Positions 18,430 to 27,331 of a stretch of DNA of 43,359 nucleotides are shown in pieces. Position 1 is the stretch's first letter. Each line of letters opens with the position of its first letter. The position numbers were made by a program, and so were the translations under genes. Below the pieces are notes generated by a model. It saw only the letters and a program-made list of their open reading frames with translations. It searched no databases and was not told where the DNA came from. Source of the stretch: Coemansia sp. RSA 922 (taxonomy: Eukaryota > Kickxellomycota > Kickxellomycetes > Kickxellales > Kickxellaceae); contig JANBQS010000058.1 of the NCBI GenBank assembly GCA_027577415.1, positions 1 through 43,359 of the forward strand, given 5' to 3'.

Positions 18430-19740
18430 TCACAAGATACTTTCAAGGTCTGGCGTGCACATTGCCACAGCATCGACATTACCTAGAAGGAAAGCCGTAT
18501 GGTTGTTTTCTCCCTGTTCTCCATCCAGAGCCATCAATCCGCGGAAGAACTGGCAATCGGCACCACGCGAAACATCCATCAAGATATCGCCAATTTTTAT
18601 CTTGACAGCTCCCGATTTGAGTACAACCAATGTTCCAATACGACCCTCAACAATGTCTTCTTCATTGTTAGCTTCCTCGGTATTGTCCTCCACTTTGTCC
18701 TCGTCTTCAATAGCGAGAGTTGTCAGATCTGGCTTTACGTCACCCGCCATCGCCACCAACTCTGCTGCCGCGTCGAGCTCGGATATGTTGGGCTTGACAT
18801 CAACGTCGATAGAGGCTTGTAATTTTTGCTGCCTTTGCTCCTGCCGCTGCTCCTGCTGCTGCGCCCGTCGGGCTTCGATAGTCGATTCGCTGAGTGCAAA
18901 CTCGGGAATACCGGGTAGTTGGAACACTACTAGTCGCTCCTCATCGTAACCATCTGCTGTAGTGGTTCGCGTAAAGAGCTCGCCTACTGTAGTATCTAAA
19001 TTGAGTAGGTTCATGGATTCAGCAGCGGCAATAGCCATTTCCTCGGTCTGAACAGCAAGCTCGTCAATAGCCAAAGCCTCATTGTGGTCAGTAACCGAAA
19101 CAAGGGGCGCGTTATCAGCGTAGGAGCCATCAACGTCCATATTCTTATCGTCAACGAATGCACTACCAGCATCGCCACCACTGATTCCAGGCAAAGCAGT
19201 TCCAGGCTTCATTACTCTGCCACCACTACCAATAATACCACCACCACTACCGCCAATACCACTACTGCTGCTACTTCCACCTATGAAAACACTGCCCATA
19301 GTGCGACGCGCAGCATTATTACCCAAGGATGCTGGACCCTGAGCAAAAGGACCAGCTACGGCCTGTACGAGGTCATGGTGTCCACCGCGTCCACCGCGCA
19401 TTCCTCCTCGGCCTCTGCCACGCTCGAATTTAGGAGTGAACTCTCGCTTTACTTCAGGCTTTTTATCTGCTAATAAAGCTGAGGGCTCCTTTTTGTTGCG
19501 GCGAACAGGGATCGTAGGCGTAAACCTCATCTTTGGTGCCGTACTGCCACTGGCGACAGGAGTTGCTGCTCCTGGAGTAATTGTCGCTGGCTGATTGCGA
19601 ATTGAGCTTAGGCGTCCGCTTGGTAATGCACCAGCTATCGGTGGAGTTGCTGCTGCTGCTGCACCACGTCCACGACCGCGACCACGAGCAGGAGTACCAC
19701 GACCGCGTGCAGCTGGCTTTTCGTCGGGAATGTCTGGCAT
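18430..19740 (-). CDS. RPC53: DNA-directed RNA polymerase III subunit RPC4 (Rpc53)
   Basis: 436 residues. The C-terminal RPC4 domain is diagnostic: GRIGTLVVLKSGAVKIKIGD, then MDVSRGADCQFF, then AFLLGNVDAVAMCTPDLESI (about 365-435), which aligns with human POLR3D (GKLLVRKSGRVQL, LDVTMGTACSF, KLVCSPDFESLL). The N-terminus is low complexity: RG/RGG repeats (about 10-27 and 108-123), then KMRFTPTIPVRRNKK and KREFTPKFERGRGRGG, which are typical RPC4 basic motifs. With Rpc37 it forms the TFIIF-like heterodimer of Pol III, acting in termination and reinitiation at tRNA and 5S genes. There is a glycine/serine-rich insert around 150-180. Intronless. It probably shares regulation only with itself, with a 131-bp gap to the bHLH gene. 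Confidence 0.93.
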   Translation of the reverse strand: MPDIPDEKPAARGRGTPARGRGRGRGAAAAATPPIAGALPSGRLSSIRNQPATITPGAATPVASGSTAPKMRFTPTIPVRRNKKEPSALLADKKPEVKREFTPKFERGRGRGGMRGGRGGHHDLVQAVAGPFAQGPASLGNNAARRTMGSVFIGGSSSSSGIGGSGGGIIGSGGRVMKPGTALPGISGGDAGSAFVDDKNMDVDGSYADNAPLVSVTDHNEALAIDELAVQTEEMAIAAAESMNLLNLDTTVGELFTRTTTADGYDEERLVVFQLPGIPEFALSESTIEARRAQQQEQRQEQRQQKLQASIDVDVKPNISELDAAAELVAMAGDVKPDLTTLAIEDEDKVEDNTEEANNEEDIVEGRIGTLVVLKSGAVKIKIGDILMDVSRGADCQFFRGLMALDGEQGENNHTAFLLGNVDAVAMCTPDLESIL

Positions 19741-19871
19741 TTTGATTGGGACGTTTTATAAAATAAAAATAAAAAATGTACACAGAAGAAAGAAAAGAAA
19801 AAATTTAAAAAGAATTTATCAAAAGGGAAAGAAGGAAAGAAAAAAATTATATATATTTTTTCTCCTCTGAT

Positions 19872-22265
19872 TTACTTTGTAACATCCATATCATTATCTT
19901 CGTCGTCGTCATTAGACATATCGTCTTCGTCGTCATAGCTGGCACCTGGATCAGCGGCTTGAGCCTGAGCAGCAATAGCAGCGACATCGATACCTTGTTC
20001 AGTAGCAGCAGCGACCAACAAGTCGTTCATCCTAGTTAACGAGTCAATAAAGGCATTAGCGCGATTAAGCAAGTATATCTTGCTAACAAGCTTTGGATCC
20101 AAATCAGGCAAACGATTCTTCAACGCCTGAAAACAAGTCTTTAACGAATCCCTCCGCTTCTGCTCAGCCTGCTTGTGGTTAGTGCGTCGACGCTCCAATC
20201 CCGATTTAAACTCTGTCTTGTACTTTAGACCCAGAAACTCTGAATTCCCCTCCATGATATTCTGATAGTTACTCTTCGTCGCCAGCCTAGTAACAACATC
20301 GGCCTCGAGTCCGACAATGTTGGTGGTGGAGGTGGCAGCGATGACGGCGCGTGGTCGCATTTGTGGAGTCACCGACCCGCTGGTCATAGGCCCCATATTG
20401 GGCGTTGCTTGCGACGACGCTATACGACGCGGTGCTAATGTAGCGGGTGTTAGCGGAGCGAGTCCAGGCGATGCCATAGAGTGGGGAGAGAACCCTGGCG
20501 ACGAGACATTTTTCAGAGTCGAAGGCACTAGCGGCGTCTGCCGTGGCGACAGAAGCGATGTGCGAGACCTCCGTCTCCCCGCTGCAGACGACAACGTACC
20601 AGATTCGCGCTTAGCCCTAGGGTTCTTAGCGGCAGCAACCGGCTTGGCGCCGGCCGTGACCGACTTGCGCCTAGTACGCCTGCCATTGCTTTCGGGCGCT
20701 GGCTGAGCGCCATTATCCTCGGCTGATGCGCTGCGACGCCCGCCAAGCACCGACTCTGAGGGGCCGATGTGCAGGGGCGGCGGCAGTGGCGGATGCACAA
20801 ACTCGGTCATAGGCGCCGACTGCGTGACAAACTGCAACAACGACGCTGACATTGCGCCGATGGGATTCATAGGCCCCGCAGCAGGCGAAGGCCCCGCAGT
20901 GCCTATTTGCTGCCGACCAAAGGCCGACACTATAGCCGAAGCCGTAGCAGGCGACTGGCTGCTGCCCTCCGACGAGACGATCTCGCCATTGACGCTGTGC
21001 GGGAGATGATGGGCCGACAGCGGCAGGTTCATAAGCGACGCGGGCGTAGCCGACTGCTGCTGGTCCCTCAGCGCAATGGGCGCAGTGGCTGGCGGCCGGC
21101 TGCTGTCCTCGATCCAGCTATTGAACTGCTCGGCAGTAATCATCGGATCATCGTCGGTCTGCATCGCTTCCATGCCATTGCTGCTGAGCATTGCCAGTGC
21201 TGCCGAGTTGAGCGACACTGATCTCTGCGGAGCCGGTGGCACAGACCCGTTGCCGAATATGGAGCTGGCAAAGCTTGGCGACGCATTGAGCTGATGCAAT
21301 GTGCGATTGCGCGCCTGCTGCGTCTGCCCGCCTGCGATCCTAGGCGACGTGGCGCTGGTTGGCAGCGAGTCGAGGAAGAAATCGTCGGCGTCGGCTGCCC
21401 CTGCTCCTCGCGACAACAGACTGGGCGTGTATACCAGCTGGTTCTGATTCGCTTGGTGCGAGTTGGGCAAGGGCGACCGCATAATAGATCCACCGTTGGG
21501 CTGGCGCTGTTGTTGCTGCGCTGAGCCGCGATAAGGATGGTACTGTGACGACCCCAGCGAATGAGAGCTGCTCGCCTGAGCTACTACTGGCCCACTGGCA
21601 GTACCAGTCGAAGTGCTTCCCCTCCGCCTGCCAATCCCTCCCCCGCCGCCCATGCCGGCAGGCAAGTACGGCGACAGCGTAGCAGCAGAGACCGATGGGA
21701 ACGACGGCGAATGCTGTTGCATCATCATTTGCTGCTGCTGCTGCTGTCGCCGCATAATATGCTCGGCCGTAATCGACGGCGACGGCGGCGGCATCGACAC
21801 AAAGTCAGTCGACGACTGCTGCTGCTGGTACGCCATCTGCTGCTGCTGAGCTCGGTACTGCTCTGCCGCGCTGCCACCGCCAAACAAAGTCGGCGAGAAT
21901 GGCCCGCTATTCATGGCTGCGTGTGGAATAAGCGCGGGCGATGTCAAAGGACTGAAGGCTCGAGCCTCGTCGGGACGTCTGAGCATGTGTGAGTTGAGTG
22001 CTGGCGTCGACGCTGGCGAGAGAAAGGGCGTCAGTAGCTCTACCATTTCGGCCGTCTGCTGCTCGGTCAACCCCTCCACCAACCCAATGTGAAGCGGAGA
22101 CATGGTTGCTGCTGCTGTTAACGCCTTGTTGCTGTTCGTGTTGGAGGGCGCCAGAGTCATGCTCGCTGGCGTGTGTATTTGCTGCTGTCTCTGCTGCCGT
22201 ATACCAGAGTCGCCTTTGCTTAAATTACCGCTATTTGACGCTGGGTGTTGGTAAGACGACGACAT
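19872..22265 (-). CDS. bHLH transcription factor (Max/Mlx-like basic region), polyQ-rich
   Basis: 797 residues. The only folded region is a bHLH at about 690-750. Basic helix ERRRTNHKQAEQKRRDSLK has H697, E701 and R705, the H-E-R triad of proteins that read CACGTG. AEQKRRD is reminiscent of Mlx/Mondo-type factors. No leucine zipper is apparent after helix 2. The preceding 680 residues are S/P/Q/A-rich with several polyQ tracts (about 135-200 and 250) and repeated S-P motifs, the usual layout of a fungal activation region that may be a phosphorylation target. The C-terminus is strongly acidic (D/E/N). Its target may include the E-boxes in nearby promoters (1333, 27826, 33567, 41407), but this is inference. 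I cannot name an ortholog. Confidence 0.85.
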   Translation of the reverse strand: MSSSYQHPASNSGNLSKGDSGIRQQRQQQIHTPASMTLAPSNTNSNKALTAAATMSPLHIGLVEGLTEQQTAEMVELLTPFLSPASTPALNSHMLRRPDEARAFSPLTSPALIPHAAMNSGPFSPTLFGGGSAAEQYRAQQQQMAYQQQQSSTDFVSMPPPSPSITAEHIMRRQQQQQQMMMQQHSPSFPSVSAATLSPYLPAGMGGGGGIGRRRGSTSTGTASGPVVAQASSSHSLGSSQYHPYRGSAQQQQRQPNGGSIMRSPLPNSHQANQNQLVYTPSLLSRGAGAADADDFFLDSLPTSATSPRIAGGQTQQARNRTLHQLNASPSFASSIFGNGSVPPAPQRSVSLNSAALAMLSSNGMEAMQTDDDPMITAEQFNSWIEDSSRPPATAPIALRDQQQSATPASLMNLPLSAHHLPHSVNGEIVSSEGSSQSPATASAIVSAFGRQQIGTAGPSPAAGPMNPIGAMSASLLQFVTQSAPMTEFVHPPLPPPLHIGPSESVLGGRRSASAEDNGAQPAPESNGRRTRRKSVTAGAKPVAAAKNPRAKRESGTLSSAAGRRRSRTSLLSPRQTPLVPSTLKNVSSPGFSPHSMASPGLAPLTPATLAPRRIASSQATPNMGPMTSGSVTPQMRPRAVIAATSTTNIVGLEADVVTRLATKSNYQNIMEGNSEFLGLKYKTEFKSGLERRRTNHKQAEQKRRDSLKTCFQALKNRLPDLDPKLVSKIYLLNRANAFIDSLTRMNDLLVAAATEQGIDVAAIAAQAQAADPGASYDDEDDMSNDDDEDNDMDVTK

Positions 22266-23094
22266 TTATACTAATCCTCCTCTCCAACCTTTTTTATTTT
22301 TGCGAAAGGCTGTAGTAATTGAAAGAAAAAAACGCGTGGTTGCTATATAATTAGAATACAAGCGAATTTAGTGCGAGAAAATAAATAAATAAAAAACTGA
22401 AAAAAAAGTAGGGGCAACTTTTTTTTCCCCGTTGGTAACAAGCCCAGATGATAGCTCTTCTGCCGCTCTCTCCCTCTTTAGCCAAGCTTTCACAAAAAGA
22501 GCGTACAAATGACGCCTTTCCTTTCTTGGCTTATCCCACTAAGAGCAAGAAAGGACTCCTTTTAGGCGCCCCACCCTTTTTTCCCTATGCTATCGAGTTT
22601 TTGCTTACCTTTCTTGTATACAACAACCGTCCAAAGAAAGAGAGAGAAGAAAAAATAATGCAAGTTAACAAAAAAAGGATAACAGTGATGAAGAGTTCTC
22701 CGAGTCACAGTTTTGCTACTCTAGATAAGCAGTACTGTGACTTGGAAAAAGTACCACCCTTTATTTTGTGAAAAAGAAGTGGCCCTATTTCCCACCAGTC
22801 CAGCCCATGTGCGCCCTCCGCGTTCTGTGACAGGTCCCTTCCCCACCCCCCGCACGCAATTTAGGGATACCCAGTCTCATTGGCTGGGTCTGATCGATTT
22901 TCCAGACCGGGTAATATACCCAAAAAAAGATTTGATTTGTCCAAATGAGGTAAGACCGGTGATTACCTAGCAAAAGATGTATCACAGACCTCTCACCTTT
23001 GTATATGAATTGTAAAAAAGAAGAACATGCGGTAAAGGACAGGTTTCAAAAGACAGGCAGAGTTAACCTCAAATAGGTCTGGAATATTGTGATA
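22266..23094. other. bHLH upstream region and boundary of the second accessory island
   Basis: About 830 bp without a supported gene. Immediately upstream of the bHLH gene it is A-rich with AAATAAATAAATAAAAAA. At 22869-22957 several inverted repeats lie side by side: ACCCAG/CTGGGT, GGTCTG/CAGACC, GGGTAATATACCC and GGTAA/TTACC around ACCGGT. A purine-rich stretch (GAAAGAGAGAGAAGAAAAAA) lies near 22636. Confidence 0.4.
22868..22957. repeat. Cluster of short inverted repeats
   Basis: Within 90 bp: ACCCAG-8 to 9 nt-CTGGGT, GGTCTG-10 nt-CAGACC (22887-22908), palindrome GGGTAATATACCC (22909-22921), and GGTAAGACCGGTGATTACC (about 22939-22957). No gene overlaps it. Confidence 0.55.
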
Positions 23095-23575
23095 AAAAGC
23101 GCACCTCGCCAATTATGTCAAAGTACTGAAAAGGTACCAATTTTTACTAGCAGGATACGTCATTATGGCGCTCTAGTCCCTCTGCTGCTCTTCCTCAATT
23201 ATTGCTACTCTCATCTGACGCTCTTTTTGCTGCCAATAATTCAAGGAGATGGCGTATATTTGCAGTCACTTTTATAGTGCTCTTTCTTTGCAACCGATAT
23301 TTTTTTAAAGGAAATGACGACGTGTTTCAGCAAGCATTTCAATGGGATGACGCGTTTTTTGCAGTCTCGCTTGTATTGCACCACTTTTGGACTAAGAAAG
23401 TCGCTATTTTTGTCTCATGATTGAAGAAAAATGCGGATTGCTCTTTTGGCTGAGCATTCCTCAGTGTGTATTTTCTCTTGAATTGTGCTGAGAAACAGTG
23501 GCATTGCCTGACAGTGAACAGGTATAAAAAGCAAGCTGTTTTTTTGGCACTTCTTTCTTCATATTTCCTTTTTTC
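23095..23575 (+). repeat. Promoter repeat, type I, copy 1 (upstream of member D)
   Basis: Near-identical to 25647-26160. Shared landmarks: CCAAT, AGCAGGATACGTCATTATG, TTTTTGCTGCCAATAATTCA, TTTGCAGTCACTTTTATAGTG, TTTCTTTGCAACCGATATTT, GACGACGTGTTTCAGC, TGCACCACTTTTGGACTAAG, AAAGTCGCTATTTTTGTCTC, ACAGTGAACAGGTATAAAAA and GGCACTTCTTTCT. The homology stops shortly before the start codon. Confidence 0.9.
23521..23537 (+). promoter_or_regulatory. TATA core element of member D
   Basis: GGTATAAAAAGCAAGCT, about 100 bp before the ATG at 23624. Identical to the core of F apart from the last base, and shared in degenerate form by the other members. Confidence 0.75.
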
Positions 23576-23623
23576 ACCACTTTTTTTCCACTTATTCAAA
23601 CATATTTACTTTTAATCCACACA

Positions 23624-24043
23624 ATGCCAGGCCGTGTTTACGCATTTTATTTGAAGAATAATGATTTTCAGATAATGGGCTATAGGAAGGTTAACGGTGA
23701 TACACCTGAAAAACTAGCTGAGCGCCTAAGTAGCCATATTAGTGAGGTTTCCGCTAATGTGGTATATTGTGTCAAGCCGGATGCTTTGTTAGTAGATCTA
23801 AGCGTGAGTGAATTTTCTGAAGATAGGGATACTATTTTGTTCTTTGGAGCCAGGGAGGACTTTACGGCGGCTTGTGATATGATGGGCGGAGCCGCAAAAG
23901 CGTATGATAGGATAAAGTATCATATTGCCACGGCTCTGCAACAAGAGAAAGATAGGGAGGACAATAGAAAAGACATGGAGAAGCTCAAGGCACATGTAGC
24001 CGAACATGGTCTCAAAAACCTGAATTCGGTTTTTGAATCGTAA
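23624..24043 (+). CDS. Small-protein family member D (139 residues), unknown function
   Basis: The start follows TCCACACA and yields MPGRVYAF. Core: helix (EKLAERLSSHISEV), then NVVYCVKPDALLVDLS, then the hallmark DTILFFGAREDF (about 67-78). It is the longest member: after the hallmark comes a variable region and a charged C-terminal helix (QQEKDREDNRKDMEKLKAHV, about 107-126) that looks like a short coiled coil. No signal peptide, membrane helix or intron. Its upstream 0.5 kb is almost the same as that of F, yet the two proteins share little beyond the family motif. Confidence 0.78.
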   Translation: MPGRVYAFYLKNNDFQIMGYRKVNGDTPEKLAERLSSHISEVSANVVYCVKPDALLVDLSVSEFSEDRDTILFFGAREDFTAACDMMGGAAKAYDRIKYHIATALQQEKDREDNRKDMEKLKAHVAEHGLKNLNSVFES

Positions 24044-25042
24044 GCTTCTTCTTTGGCATTTACTTCCTTGCCTGTCGTGAGTCCGAATAGGAGCTAGCAA
24101 GGGATTCTTTTGTCGGTTGCCTTTATACCTGTTATGTACTTACCACGCTCCATGGTTGGAAATAGGAGTTCTTATGATTTAACTACACCTGCATTACTAT
24201 TCTGCAAATTGTCACTTGCTTATATAGCATGCAATACTCCATGTAGGTCATGGAGATACACATACCCTTGTGCTTTCTTGTAGTGACATACATTTAGTGA
24301 TTACTCGCTACATTTAATAACTAGTATCAATAGCTTTTCTACTTGTGACAATATACACATATTTAAATAAATACTTGAGCAACACAACTGTCAACTCGTT
24401 CGGTTGTAGTAAAAGTAGGCTACCATATGTGCTTGACCTAATTCCGTTACACTAAAGAAGGCCATCATTCTATGCAGTGTTTACACAAAAAGCGTATAGA
24501 AACACGATTGGCCAAAAAAATACTGTTTTGCAGTGCTTGAGCGCCAAGTTGATCTTTACTAATGTATTAAGATGTCCCAAGTTGTTTTTCAATAATGTCT
24601 CTCACAGCTCTTGGTGCTTTAAAGCCTTGCTGTACTCACTTGTTGCACCAGAAACGCCTTTGTAGTCTCTCCTTTCTTTTTGAATCATTTTTCTAATAGG
24701 AAACGGAAAAGTACACAGCTTTCTGATACCGTTCTCTTTGCCACATCTGCTTAAAGAATAATGCATGTTTGCAGTCTCCCACTACCACGTTTGGCTTTAC
24801 TCAAAGCAAACAATGCTCTACACAGCTCACCAATGCTTTCTTTCCCGTAGGAGCTTTAAAGGTGAGACTTTATGATTGCTTCTCAAGTGCATAGGATGAA
24901 GGCGGCCATGTCCACTGACTGCAAGCAACTAGAAAAGAGCAAGCCCAACTGGCCTTTCTTTTTTTTTCCCGTCTCTCTCTCTCTCACCACTGTTCTACTT
25001 GTCAATCATATTTATTTATTTACTAGCACTTTACCTCTCATA
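24044..25042 (+). promoter_or_regulatory. Spacer and promoter region of member E
   Basis: About 1 kb. 24044-24590 is AT-rich with no supported gene. 24593-24958 is the type II promoter repeat. It includes TTTGCAGTCTCCC (about 24768-24780), but where B has GGTATAAAATGTAAGCT it reads AACTAGAAAAGAGCAAGC (about 24927-24944), so the TATA is lost or weak. A pyrimidine-rich leader (TTTCCCGTCTCTCTCTCTC) follows. Confidence 0.6.
24593..24958 (+). repeat. Promoter repeat, type II, copy 2 (upstream of member E)
   Basis: Homologous to 5964-6385 in the same orientation, about 18.6 kb away. Shared blocks include AATGTCTCTCACA, ACTCACTTGTTGCACCAGA, AATAGGAAACGGAAAAGTAC, AGCTCACCAATGCTTTCTTT and GTCCACTGACTGCAAGCA. 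Confidence 0.8.
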
Positions 25043-25396
25043 ATGCCAGGCTACATTTTCGTATATGTTCACATCAAGGGCGCACTTTTGCACCTTGATG
25101 ACATTCCATTTACTAACAAAGGGCTTGAAGCTATAGCCAGCAAAACAAGGAATGACATAAGAGTAAAAGGCATCGAGGTCAACAATGATGTCTATTGCAT
25201 CATGGAACGTGATAATTTATTGGAGTTAAGCAAAGCTAATTTTACCAGTGACAAGAACATTATGTTGTACTTTGGACCTAAGGAGCAGTTTGTAACCAGT
25301 GCAAAAAAGTGGATGGATGGTACAGGCCAGTTTCTTTTTACTGAATATCAGGATGCTATTGCTAGAATGAGGGAGGGAGGTGTTATATTTTACTAG
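25043..25396 (+). CDS. Small-protein family member E (117 residues), unknown function
   Basis: The start at 25043 (MPGYIFVY) fits the family; the frame is open upstream, but that part translates the promoter repeat and pyrimidine leader. Core: helix (GLEAIASKTRNDIRV), then NNDVYCIMERDNLLELS, then the hallmark KNIMLYFGPKEQF (about 71-83). The C-terminus is a short helix ending in a hydrophobic GGVIFY. It is closest to member B in the core block, in agreement with the shared type II promoter. No intron. The degenerate TATA suggests lower or different expression, which is inference. Confidence 0.78.
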   Translation: MPGYIFVYVHIKGALLHLDDIPFTNKGLEAIASKTRNDIRVKGIEVNNDVYCIMERDNLLELSKANFTSDKNIMLYFGPKEQFVTSAKKWMDGTGQFLFTEYQDAIARMREGGVIFY

Positions 25397-25646
25397 TGGT
25401 TTGAGTTTACCACGTACGGTGATTAGTGAGAGTATGTTTTCTTGGGGTTGTAACAGTGCATGGCCACCTTTGCTCACAGTCTATTTTCTCTTTAATGACA
25501 TGACCATACGCATATAAATGAGTTCACCTACAGTGACAGCTTCTTGGCTGCAACATGCCACATTTAGCATCCAGAAACAAATTGCAATTTTAACCTTTAA
25601 CAATACATATATTCATTACTCTTCACCTGCCTTGGGGAGCATGGAA

Positions 25647-26160
25647 GAAGCGTACTGCGCCAATCAAATCAACCAAAGTACTAAAAGGATACCGATTTTT
25701 ACCAGCAGGATACGTCATTATGACGCTCAAGTGTCTTTGCTGCTCTTCCCCCAATTATTGCTGCTCTCACCCAACACTCTTTTTGCTGCCAATAATTCAA
25801 GGAAATGACGCATTTTTTGCAGTCACTTTTATAGTGCGCTTTCTTTGCAACCGATATTTTCAAAGGGAATGACGACGTGTTTCAGCCAACATTTCAACAG
25901 GATGGGGAGGGTGTTTTCTGCAAATAATTCAACGTGATGACGCGTTTTTGCAGTCTCACTTGTATTGCACCACTTTTGGACTAAGAAAGTCGCTATTTTT
26001 GTCTCATTATTGAAGAAAAATGCGGATTGCTTTTTGGTTGAGCATTCATCAGTGTAGCTTTTCTTGAGGCATACTGAAAAAACAAATGCATCCTCCGACA
26101 GTGAACAGGTATAAAAAGCAAGCCGTTATTGGCACTTCTTTCTCCTTATTTCCTTTTTTT
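25647..26160 (+). repeat. Promoter repeat, type I, copy 2 (upstream of member F)
   Basis: Same order as 23095-23575. It is longer by about 33 bp because the ATTTCAAC-GGATG segment is partly duplicated (near 25885-25940: TTTCAACAGGATGGGG...ATTCAACGTGATGACG). The remainder differs by scattered substitutions. Confidence 0.9.
26108..26123 (+). promoter_or_regulatory. TATA core element of member F
   Basis: GGTATAAAAAGCAAGC, about 120 bp before the ATG at 26229, preceded by ACAGTGAACA as in D. Confidence 0.75.
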
Positions 26161-26228
26161 CTCTTCATCCACTCTACCATTTTGCTACTCTTCACACTCA
26201 TTTATTAGCTCAGTTTTCACTCCACGCA

Positions 26229-26630
26229 ATGTCAGGCACGGTGTATGCAATTACTCCTCATTCTAATGGATTAGAGTTTAACGTACGCAGTGAGCTGTTC
26301 TCAGAGAGGCTTCCAACTATAGCTAATCGCCTGAGAGATATAATTGCACCAGGAATTGATAATATATATTGTATCTATTATGACAACCAGCTGTTGGCAT
26401 TGGACGATGAGAGGGTAAAAAAGCTTACCGATACCTCAAACGTTATGTTGTTCATTGGAACGGAAGATACTTATAGATCTGTTGAACGTGTGATGGGTGC
26501 TGCAAGTTTGCATGATGAATTGGCTTTAAAGATATCCATAGCCCAAAGTAAACCAGTGCTTTTCTATAACGAAAGTTGGCCAGAAGAGCGCCAGCAAAGA
26601 TTAGTTAAGTCGGTAGAAGCATTTCTTTAG
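26229..26630 (+). CDS. Small-protein family member F (133 residues), unknown function
   Basis: The start follows CTCCACGCA and gives MSGTVYAITP. Core: helix (RLPTIANRLRDII), then DNIYCIYYDNQLLALD, then the hallmark SNVMLFIGTEDTY (about 70-82), in which the usual F-G is I-G. A C-terminal region of about 45 residues has a basic/hydrophobic helix near the end (EERQQRLVKSVEAFL). No signal peptide, membrane helix or intron. The promoter is the twin of D, but the proteins have diverged strongly. Confidence 0.78.
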   Translation: MSGTVYAITPHSNGLEFNVRSELFSERLPTIANRLRDIIAPGIDNIYCIYYDNQLLALDDERVKKLTDTSNVMLFIGTEDTYRSVERVMGAASLHDELALKISIAQSKPVLFYNESWPEERQQRLVKSVEAFL

Positions 26631-27331
26631 AATAGATGAAAGCCTGAAACTTACTTCTCACTGGGAGGAGCGTCTCCAGCCAGCGCACGTTGGGTGTAGC
26701 TAGGCCTTGTGCACTCCGCGTGTTACGGGTGTAGTTTTTAAAATGTTGAATAATATATTTTAAAAACCAGAGAAGAAATCCCTCGATCTCCAGCCTAATG
26801 CTGAGCGGGTAAAAATTAAAACAGTAACTAAAATACTCTGATAATCAGAACGTTGCCTGGTACTCTAGGCTTGCTGCTGCTCCTCCAAATTCTAACCGCT
26901 CCCATTATACATGTCTTTGCAAAAGCTGTTTAAAAGAACAAATACATATTTGCAGTCTCTCCTTACCTTTTGAGCCATGTCAACCAATTGGAAACAAGCA
27001 AGAGTGATCCTTTGCAACCACCTTTTCAAAAAGAAATGACGTAAGTAGTCGTTTTTATAAAATACATTCCTTTTTGGCATCTTTGTTTTAAAAGGAATGA
27101 CGTATGTTTGTCGTCTTTGTGCTATTGAATGTTCTTTTGAGCTAAGAGCGTTGCCATTTTTGTTTTAAGCTTGAGGATGACATACAGAATTTTTGTCGCA
27201 TAGCTTTAAAAAAAAACTAGAATGGAAGCCAGTGCCAGGTATAAAAAGAAAGCTATTCTAGTCCTTTTTTTCTTCTCTCTCTCATCATCCACCACACCAT
27301 TTACTTTTGCTCAAGTTCTTCACTCCACACA
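26631..27331 (+). promoter_or_regulatory. Spacer and promoter region of member G
   Basis: About 700 bp. After the F stop there is an imperfect hairpin, GTTTTTAAAAT (26734-26744) with ATTTTAAAAAC (26757-26767). Further on are TTTGCAGTCTCTCC (about 26949-26962), TGACGTAA (27037-27044), TGACGTATG (27098-27106), a block GAGCTAAGAGCGTTGCCATTT equivalent to the ACTAAGAAAGTCGCTATTT block of D/F, and GGTATAAAAAGAAAGCT (27238-27254). Confidence 0.6.
27238..27254 (+). promoter_or_regulatory. TATA core element of member G
   Basis: GGTATAAAAAGAAAGCT, about 95 bp before the ATG at 27332. Confidence 0.75.

Larger units (their letters stand above)
25397..26228 (+). promoter_or_regulatory. Spacer and promoter region of member F
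   Basis: About 830 bp. 25647-26160 is the type I promoter repeat. It holds three TGACG boxes (25806, about 25870 and 25937), two TTTGCAGTC boxes (about 25816 and 25948), and the TATA core at 26108. A short open frame at 25518-25808 is only the translated repeat. Confidence 0.65.

Noticed and set aside
22448..22970. Short + strand ORFs in the spacer before the second island
   Set aside because: Low-complexity K/P/F-rich translations, no family N-terminus and no promoter core. They overlap the inverted-repeat cluster.
25518..25808. 96-codon ORF upstream of member F
   Set aside because: It translates the type I promoter repeat, whose twin upstream of D is not open in the same way.
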